Source of the DNA: Planctomycetia bacterium
Lineage (GTDB): Bacteria > Planctomycetota > Planctomycetia > Gemmatales > Gemmataceae
NCBI GenBank assembly: GCA_005772955.1
Contig: SXID01000072.1
Coordinates: 1-42,143 of the forward strand
Direction: 5' to 3'
DNA length: 42,143 nucleotides
Position 1 is the first letter of the stretch, and every line of letters starts with the position of its first letter. Under the pieces are notes generated by a model. That model searched no databases. It was not told the DNA's origin and saw nothing but the letters and a program-made list of their open reading frames with translations. Position numbers and translations under genes: made by a program. Positions 7,723-13,138 of this stretch are shown here, in pieces.

Positions 7723-8760
7723 TCAGAACTGTTTGAGAAACCGCAGGTCGTTCTGCCAGAACAGCCGGATGTCGTCGATCGCGTGCTTCAGCATCAGCAT
7801 CCGCTGCGGACCCATCCCGAACGCGAAGCCCGTCACCTTCTCGGGGTCGTAGCCGCCGGCCCGCAGGACGTTCGGGTGGACCATCCCCGCGCCGAGGATT
7901 TCGAGCCAGCCAGTTCCCTTCGTGAGCCGGTCGCGGTTCGGATCGTCCTTCGGCCAGTCGATGTCCACCTCGATGCTCGGTTCCGTGAACGGGAAGTAGC
8001 TACTGCGAATGCGCACCTGACGCTCCGGGCCGAACATCCGCCTCGCGAACGCGGTGATCACGCCCTTCAGATCGGCCATCGTTACGCCCTCGCCGACCAC
8101 AAGCCCTTCCACCTGGTAGAACTGAATCTCGCTCCGCGTGCTGATCGCCTCATTGCGGTAGCACATGCCGGGGAGGATCACGCGAATCGGCTTGCCTGCG
8201 GCCTCGCGCATCACGTGAATCTGGCCCGGCGACGTGTGCGTCCGCAACACAGCGCCCGTGGTGGTGAAGAACGTGTCCCACATGTCGCGCGCCGGGTGGT
8301 GCGCGGGCATGTTCAGTAACTCGAAGTTCAGTTCGTCGGTTTCGACTTCACGCGTGCGGTAGACCTGGAAACCCAGGTCCGCGAAGATCGCGTAGACCTG
8401 CTGCAAGATTTGCGTCGCGGGGTGCAGGCGTCCGCGTATTTGCGTGCGCCCAGGTAATGTCACGTCGAGCGGGTTCGTTGTCAGACTGATCTGAAGCGAC
8501 TTCTCTTTCGCCTCTGCGAGCGCGGCGTCGTAAGCCACCGTGACCGCGGCCTTGATGCGGTTCAGTTCCGCGCCGTACGCCGGTTTCTGATCCTTCGGAA
8601 TCTTTCCGAGGTTTGACATGGCGGACTTCATCAGTCCCTTGTCGCCAAAATATTGCGTGTTCCAGGCGCGCAGTTCGATTTCATCCGCGCACTGTTGGAG
8701 GTGCGTGAGTGCTTGCGTTTCGAGTTGCTTCAAGTCGTCGAGAGGCGTCGCGTCGGCCAT
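7723..8760 (-). CDS. pheS: Phenylalanine--tRNA ligase alpha subunit
   Basis: PheS (345 residues, the normal length) forms the catalytic half of the alpha2-beta2 enzyme that charges tRNA-Phe. The N-terminal coiled-coil arm is residues 1-90. The catalytic core has motif 1 around GRLHPATQILQQVYAIFADL, motif 2 as FRNEAISTRSEIQFYQVEGL (Y precedes it), and motif 3 at the C-terminus as GFAFGMGPQRMLMLKH, followed by DIRLFWQNDLRFLKQF. All expected motifs are present, so the gene looks functional. The beta-subunit gene pheT is not adjacent. A hairpin overlaps the leader just before the start codon (see 8770-8805), which could influence expression. Confidence 0.97.
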   Translation of the reverse strand: MADATPLDDLKQLETQALTHLQQCADEIELRAWNTQYFGDKGLMKSAMSNLGKIPKDQKPAYGAELNRIKAAVTVAYDAALAEAKEKSLQISLTTNPLDVTLPGRTQIRGRLHPATQILQQVYAIFADLGFQVYRTREVETDELNFELLNMPAHHPARDMWDTFFTTTGAVLRTHTSPGQIHVMREAAGKPIRVILPGMCYRNEAISTRSEIQFYQVEGLVVGEGVTMADLKGVITAFARRMFGPERQVRIRSSYFPFTEPSIEVDIDWPKDDPNRDRLTKGTGWLEILGAGMVHPNVLRAGGYDPEKVTGFAFGMGPQRMLMLKHAIDDIRLFWQNDLRFLKQF

Positions 8761-8769
8761 GTCCTGCTG

Positions 8770-8805
8770 CTCCCATATCAGGTTCGTTGAGACAGGATAT
8801 GGGAG
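8770..8805 (-). promoter_or_regulatory. Hairpin in the pheS leader
   Basis: A 10-bp perfect inverted repeat, CTCCCATATC (8770-8779) and GATATGGGAG (8796-8805), has a 16-base loop. On the pheS transcript it ends ten bases before the ATG and so reaches the ribosome-binding region (GGGAGCAGCAGGAC). It may gate translation. No T-box or Phe-codon leader peptide is seen. Confidence 0.45.
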
Positions 8806-8839
8806 CGCGGGAAAAGGTTCAGTCTACCAGCCCTCACCG

Positions 8840-9035
8840 CGACAAGCCCGCCGCGTGAGTTTTGAGGTTGCGCTCGATGCGTGTGCAAGAAGAATTGGCT
8901 TTTGGGTTTTCGCCCCTCCGGGGCGAAAACCCAAAAGCCAACTCCTCGTGAGCGTAGGCGAGCGCAACTTCAAAGAGCGCAAGCAAGGGTTCGTTCAACA
9001 TCAAACAGACCCTTGCTCGCGCGGCGGGCTTGTCG
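8840..9035. repeat. Nested palindromic element of about 196 bp between pheS and queD
   Basis: The outer arms 8840-8855 and 9020-9035 are a perfect 16-bp inverted repeat (CGACAAGCCCGCCGCG). An inner pair, GGTTGCGCTCG near 8866-8876 and CGAGCGCAACTT near 8960-8971, is also complementary. The centre, 8895-8916 with 8920-8941, is a perfect 22-bp stem with a TCC loop. A smaller hairpin, 8982-8990 with 9009-9017, lies in the right half. The right arm overlaps the last codons of queD. It could form one very stable cruciform or RNA structure. Confidence 0.8.
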
Positions 9036-9498
9036 TGTTCGTCGTGGTCATGGCCGCGACCTCGCGCATGCCAACCGGCGGGGTCGGCACGCCGGGCGTC
9101 GGCCGATAGGTCGCGAACGAGTTCTCCGTTTCCCACAGCGTCACCTCGGTGACCGGCAGCCCGTGCGCGGCGGCCCGGTCGAAGATGAGCCGCGCGATGG
9201 TTTCGGCCGTGGGGTTCGCGTCCAACTCCACGAACGGCTCGCCCTGCTTCACCAGTTCCGCGATGATCGGGTCATCTTTGTGCAACAGCATCCGGTGGTC
9301 GAGCGTGTCGTCGATCCACTTGCCGATGACGCGTTTGATCTCGGTGAAGTCCACGACCATGCCGAGATTGTCGAGCGACTCGGTTTCGACCGTGATGACG
9401 GCCTTGCCGTTGTGCCCGTGCAGGTTGCGGCACTTGCCCGCGTAGTTCAGCAACCGGTGCCCGTAGCAGAAGTGGATTTCTTTCGTCACGCGGAACAT
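9001..9498 (-). CDS. queD: 6-carboxy-tetrahydropterin synthase QueD
   Basis: QueD converts 7,8-dihydroneopterin triphosphate to 6-carboxy-5,6,7,8-tetrahydropterin, the second step of queuosine/preQ0 synthesis. The zinc and catalytic residues are visible: HFCYGHRLLNYAGKC (His ligand and catalytic Cys) followed by NLHGHNG (two more His). The later signature DFTEIKRVIGKWIDDTLDHR and NPTAETIARLIF, with the WETENSFATY ending, completes the family pattern. The protein is 165 residues. The last dozen or so residues (TNTTSPPREQGSV) are an extension encoded by the right arm of the palindromic element at 8840-9035. It lies six bases after the queC stop, so the two are co-transcribed. QueE is not in the window. 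Confidence 0.93.
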   Translation of the reverse strand: MFRVTKEIHFCYGHRLLNYAGKCRNLHGHNGKAVITVETESLDNLGMVVDFTEIKRVIGKWIDDTLDHRMLLHKDDPIIAELVKQGEPFVELDANPTAETIARLIFDRAAAHGLPVTEVTLWETENSFATYRPTPGVPTPPVGMREVAAMTTTNTTSPPREQGSV

Positions 9499-9504
9499 GG
9501 CGTC

Positions 9505-10209
9505 TTATCCGTTGAAGTAGTCCGTCGGGTCAGGCATCCCCGCGTCGGTGAAGGCCGCGCGGCGCTCCGCGCACTTGTTGCACGCGCCACAGTGTAGACC
9601 GTTCGCGGGGCGGAGGCACGAAAACGTGTGTTCCAGCGGCAGTCCGCGACCGCGCCGCAGCACGTCTACTTTATGCAGCGCGGAGTAGGGGCGCAGTACG
9701 CGAACGCGTCCACCGACGGCGGTACTGACGATGTTCGCGAAACCGTCGTAGAACTCCGGCGTGGCGTCGGGGAATGGGTTTGAGCCAAGCGGCGCGGTCG
9801 CGACTTCCGGCACACCGTTCAGATGACACCAGAGGAGCGGCTTGGCGAGCAACAACACGTTACGACCCGGAAGGAACACCGCAGCGTCCGGCGTGTCGGC
9901 ACCCGGCACGTTCTTGCCGGACACGCTCCAGTGTTCGCCGTACACATCGCGAACGGGTTCATCGAGGACGCGGAGCGGTTGAAGTGAAGGGGTGCGGATC
10001 GCGGTGAGGAACCGATCGAGGTACTCGCGCTCGACCGGTTCCCAGTGCAGGCCGGTGCGGACGTAGAGCGGAAACACCATGGGGTATACACGAACGGCTT
10101 CCGCGAGAAGCACGGCGCTATCTAACCCGCCGCTGACGAGGACCGCGAGCGGGTTCGGCGGGGCGGTCGGCGGCCACACCAGTTGGGGACCGGTCACCGG
10201 CGTGCCCAC
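9505..10209 (-). CDS. queC: 7-cyano-7-deazaguanine synthase QueC
   Basis: QueC is an ATP-dependent ligase that makes preQ0 from 7-carboxy-7-deazaguanine and ammonia. The PP-loop SGGLDSAVLL lies near residue 22, and the C-terminal zinc site is CLRPANGLHCGACNKCAER (four Cys). The length of 234 residues matches the family. The start is uncertain: GTG at 10209 is inside the end of the preceding gene by 16 bases, while GTG at 10179 would give 224 residues with no overlap. A longer frame continues upstream but only through the other gene's sequence. It is transcribed with queD, and the pair supplies two adjacent steps of the queuosine pathway. Confidence 0.9.
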   Translation of the reverse strand: MGTPVTGPQLVWPPTAPPNPLAVLVSGGLDSAVLLAEAVRVYPMVFPLYVRTGLHWEPVEREYLDRFLTAIRTPSLQPLRVLDEPVRDVYGEHWSVSGKNVPGADTPDAAVFLPGRNVLLLAKPLLWCHLNGVPEVATAPLGSNPFPDATPEFYDGFANIVSTAVGGRVRVLRPYSALHKVDVLRRGRGLPLEHTFSCLRPANGLHCGACNKCAERRAAFTDAGMPDPTDYFNG

Positions 10210-11702
10210 ACGCGCCGACCCGGCACCCACACACGGCGCCGCCGCGGCGTGGGCGGCTGGCCGCCGGGGGAAGTCCCCGTGATCTTGTTCGCCATGGAGC
10301 CGATTGCATCCTTCAGGTCGCTCGTTTCCACAGCGGACTTCGCGTAGAAGAGTTCGCCCGATGAGCCGAACCCGAGATTGGCGAGCAACTGAGCTCCGAT
10401 CTTCTTGTTGCCCAACCCGTCGACGTTGGTCTTCCACCACCGCGGCGGGGTGCCCTCGTCGCCCTTCCCGAGTTCACTCTCCTTCCACTTCTTGGTCATG
10501 CTTGACGACGTCTCGCTGTCGGAACACCACACGATGACCTCGAACCGAACCTCGCGGCTGCCGATGCTGGCCTTGAACCCCATCCCCTTGGACCCGCCGA
10601 GCGCTTCGGACACTGTGCGGTCGAGTTGTGCTTTCTCGTCCTCGGCAGGCGGATTGCCATCGGGACCGACCGCGCCAGGCTGCGGACCCGCCGGCGGCTT
10701 CTTCTCGCCCGCGTATACGATCATTGACCAGAAGGTGCCCTTGGTGACCCGCTTGCCCAGTTCGCCCGCTCGCACCCCGACCGTCTTTTCCTTACTGTCC
10801 CCGTGCCCGTTGAGCATCTTCTGAAACACCGCTTCCGACAACTCTGCCGCGTTCGCCGGACAGTACACGATCAACCGACTCGTGGGTGCGAACACACGCA
10901 CTTTGCCCCCGCCCTTGAACCCGTTGGCGAGGTAGTACGTCTGGCCACCGAGCGATTTCGTCTCCGCGCCGGGCAGTTTGGCAAGCCCCGCACCGTCGAT
11001 ATCTTCTTTGGTACGGATGACTGTCGCGCTACCGCTCCTGGCCGAACCGAACACGATGTATTCGATTAGCGCATCGCCCGGCGACTCACCGTCCCCGACC
11101 TTGAGTGTCTTGGCGAGCGTGTCGCCGGCCACCTTGAACTCGGTATCCTTGAATGAGGTGGACAGGGTCTTGTAGAACTCCGGGTACTTCTGCGCGTGGC
11201 CCAAGTTCAGACCCTGCACCGTGTCGCAGTCTTCGGGCAGGTAGTACATCATCTCGATTGATTTGGGCGTGCGTGCGAAGAACCAGAGCAGCATCCCGCC
11301 GACGCCGATCAGCATGAACAACCCGATACCGAGGACCGCGAAGAGCGCGACCTTGCTGGTCTTGTTCTTCTTGGCTTTGCGTTTCCTCGGTGCGTTCGCG
11401 TCGGCCCCGCTTTTGCTTTTTTTCTTGGTTTTCTTTTCCTTCTTTTCTTTCTTCTCGTCCGCGTCATCCTCCTTGCTCTTGCCCTTGGCACCCTTCGTGG
11501 GTTTCTCGTCCGTGTCGTCGGAGTCGTTGCGTGCGGGTTTCTTCTTTTTCTTGGGCGCGTCGTCATCGTCGCCCGCGGTTTCCGGTTCCGGTGCGGCGAA
11601 CACGGTCCCGCACTTGGGGCATTCGACCTCCGTCCCGGCGTCGGGTGCTTCTTGCAGACGGAGTTTGGCCCGGCAATCCGGGCAGCGGAGTTCAACGGCC
11701 AT
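10194..11702 (-). CDS. Large zinc-ribbon, lysine-rich membrane protein (hypothetical)
   Basis: A 502-residue protein with an N-terminal MJ0042-type zinc ribbon (CPDCRAKLRLQEAPDAGTEV then CPKCGTVF, residues 8-36). A very acidic then lysine-rich low-complexity region follows (about 40-115, runs such as KKKKKPARN and EKKEKKEKKTKKKSKS). One membrane helix, VALFAVLGIGLFMLIGVGGMLLWFF, lies at about 118-142. The C-terminal domain of about 350 residues probably faces outside and has regularly spaced hydrophobic segments. I do not recognise this domain. The reading frame ends in an Arg-rich tail that overlaps the queC start. The organisation (ribbon in the cytoplasm, charged linker, anchor, outer domain) resembles planctomycete surface or sensor proteins, but no function is predicted. 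Confidence 0.7.
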   Translation of the reverse strand: MAVELRCPDCRAKLRLQEAPDAGTEVECPKCGTVFAAPEPETAGDDDDAPKKKKKPARNDSDDTDEKPTKGAKGKSKEDDADEKKEKKEKKTKKKSKSGADANAPRKRKAKKNKTSKVALFAVLGIGLFMLIGVGGMLLWFFARTPKSIEMMYYLPEDCDTVQGLNLGHAQKYPEFYKTLSTSFKDTEFKVAGDTLAKTLKVGDGESPGDALIEYIVFGSARSGSATVIRTKEDIDGAGLAKLPGAETKSLGGQTYYLANGFKGGGKVRVFAPTSRLIVYCPANAAELSEAVFQKMLNGHGDSKEKTVGVRAGELGKRVTKGTFWSMIVYAGEKKPPAGPQPGAVGPDGNPPAEDEKAQLDRTVSEALGGSKGMGFKASIGSREVRFEVIVWCSDSETSSSMTKKWKESELGKGDEGTPPRWWKTNVDGLGNKKIGAQLLANLGFGSSGELFYAKSAVETSDLKDAIGSMANKITGTSPGGQPPTPRRRRVWVPGRRVWARR

Positions 11703-11819
11703 TAGGTGGCACCATCGCGGACGATGATAACGAACAGGGGTTCAGCTTTCCGATACTATCGGGAACGACCGCGCCGGAGCAAGGGTCTACACGCCAGTTC
11801 CTGGAGGCGCGCGGAAGAA

Positions 11820-11866
11820 ACCTCTCCCCCCAACCCCTTACCTAAGAAGGAAAGGGGGAGAAAGAA
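11820..11866. repeat. Remnant of the CCCTCTCC-type dispersed repeat
   Basis: CCTCTCCCCCCAACCCCTTA, then a pyrimidine/purine switch to GGAAAGGGGGAGAAAG, resembles the left part of the element at 17661-17793. The rest of the 11703-11913 gap shows no further signal. Confidence 0.45.
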
Positions 11867-11913
11867 ACCGCTCGTAGCCTCGCAGGCGCAAGCAATTGAA
11901 AGGGGTTGTTCTC

Positions 11914-12237
11914 ATGACGCCCGCCGATGTGATGGCTCGCATCGACTGCCTATTTGCGGATCGCGGTAGCTCCTGGTACCACGGCGAATCCGTGACGCAA
12001 CTCGAACACGCGTTGCAGGCGGCGCACTACGCCGAACAAGGCGGCCAACCCGTGGAATGGATCGTGGCGGCGCTGTTGCACGGCCACGGCGAGGACTACC
12101 TCGATCACGGTCTCAACGACCGGCACGAAGACCTCGGCGCACGATTTCTGGCGCACGCCATGATCGAAAGCATCGGCAATCTTCCTGCCCTGTTGACTGA
12201 GCTGAACGCGCATCTCGCCAAAGGTGAACGTCCCTGA
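11914..12237 (+). CDS. HD-domain-like protein with altered metal motif, probably degenerate
   Basis: The 107-residue protein resembles the short PhnZ-like/phosphonate-degradation group of HD phosphohydrolases. YHGESVTQLEHALQAAHYAE (residues 22-41) supplies the first His, and the later LNDRHEDLGARFL supplies another. The diagnostic His-Asp pair, normally LLHD, reads LLHGHGED (residues 55-62), so the metal-binding Asp is replaced by Gly. The family is usually about 190 residues; here the helical C-terminal half is missing and the frame ends in an unrelated-looking segment. The ATG at 11914 follows AAGGGG at a good distance. It is probably inactive, or a decayed copy. Confidence 0.6.
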   Translation: MTPADVMARIDCLFADRGSSWYHGESVTQLEHALQAAHYAEQGGQPVEWIVAALLHGHGEDYLDHGLNDRHEDLGARFLAHAMIESIGNLPALLTELNAHLAKGERP

Positions 12238-12256
12238 GCGATCCTCCAAGTTCTTC

Positions 12257-12317
12257 GTTTAGCGTTCGCCCCAGCGGGGCGCCGCGCTTCGCCCCCCCTC
12301 CGGGGCGAACGCTAAAC
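12257..12317. repeat. GTTTAGCGT-family palindromic repeat
   Basis: A perfect 16-bp inverted repeat, GTTTAGCGTTCGCCCC (12257-12272) and GGGGCGAACGCTAAAC (12302-12317), has a 29-base GC-rich loop. It sits 20 bases after the HD-like gene and 30 bases before the TSUP gene. It is the clearest complete member of a family seen more than ten times in this window. Confidence 0.85.
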
Positions 12318-12346
12318 ATCACTGGTCAGCGCCCTATCATCTCTGA

Positions 12347-13138
12347 ATGCCCGACGCCTTCTGGACATATGCGTTCCTGTGCGCCTGCGCGTTCCTCGCG
12401 GGGGTGATGAACTCCGTTGCGGGTGGGGGCACACTGCTCACGTTCCCCGCGCTCACGGCGCTGCTCACCGGGGCGATGGCGAACGCCACGAGCACCGTCG
12501 CACTCTTGCCGGGTTCGTTCGCGGGCGCGGTGGGTTACCGCAAGGAGTTGTGGGAGTGCCGGCGGTTCGTGTTCCGCATGATCGCACCGAGCATCGCGGG
12601 CGGGTTCCTCGGCGCCTGGCTGGTGGGAAAGAACAAGGAGTTGTTCGACGTGCTCGTGCCGTGGCTCATCCTCACGGCCGCAGTGCTGTTCGTGGTGCAG
12701 GCTCCGCTCTCGAAATGGGTGAAGCGACGGGCCGCGGTCGAAGGCGCGCAACCGCAACACCACGAACCCAACTGGGTGACGCAGGCGCTCGTGATCGGCT
12801 TTCAGTTCCTGGTCGCGGTGTATGGTGGGTATTTTGGCGCGGGGATCGGCATCCTCATGCTTAGCGCGCTGGGCTTCATGGGCGTGGGCGACATCCACCG
12901 CATGAACGCGGTGAAAACGTTCCTCGCGGCGTCGATCAACACCGCGAGCGTGGTGGTGTTTATTCGCGACGGTCTTGTTCAGTGGAACTACGCGCTCGCG
13001 ATGGCGGTGGCCGCGATCATCGGCGGCTACACCGGGGCGCGAGTTGCGCGCCGGTTACCCGCGAGTTACGTCCGCTATGCCGTCATCGTGATTGGCTTCG
13101 GATTGGCCGCGTACTACTTCGTCAAGAAGTACGCATAG
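12347..13138 (+). CDS. TSUP (TauE/SafE) family membrane transporter
   Basis: The 263-residue protein has about eight hydrophobic helices in two halves, each opening with the family repeat: AGVMNSVAGGGTLLTFPALT in the first half and AVYGGYFGAGIGILMLSALG in the second, followed by MNAVKTFLAASINTASVVVF. TSUP proteins are thought to export sulfite, sulfoacetate or similar anions, or to move sulfur compounds and copper-linked substrates. The substrate cannot be read from sequence. It converges on the copper ATPase gene and overlaps its last codons by 25 bases. TSUP members are often encoded near cbb3 oxidase genes, so a link to oxidase maturation is plausible. Confidence 0.85.
   Translation: MPDAFWTYAFLCACAFLAGVMNSVAGGGTLLTFPALTALLTGAMANATSTVALLPGSFAGAVGYRKELWECRRFVFRMIAPSIAGGFLGAWLVGKNKELFDVLVPWLILTAAVLFVVQAPLSKWVKRRAAVEGAQPQHHEPNWVTQALVIGFQFLVAVYGGYFGAGIGILMLSALGFMGVGDIHRMNAVKTFLAASINTASVVVFIRDGLVQWNYALAMAVAAIIGGYTGARVARRLPASYVRYAVIVIGFGLAAYYFVKKYA

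Noticed and set aside
8770-8805. T-box riboswitch upstream of pheS
   Set aside because: The leader is short and I see neither a T-box sequence nor a specifier loop; only a simple hairpin.
8840-9035. CRISPR array or tRNA gene
   Set aside because: The symmetry is a single nested palindrome, not a series of direct repeats with spacers, and no cloverleaf with an anticodon arm can be drawn.
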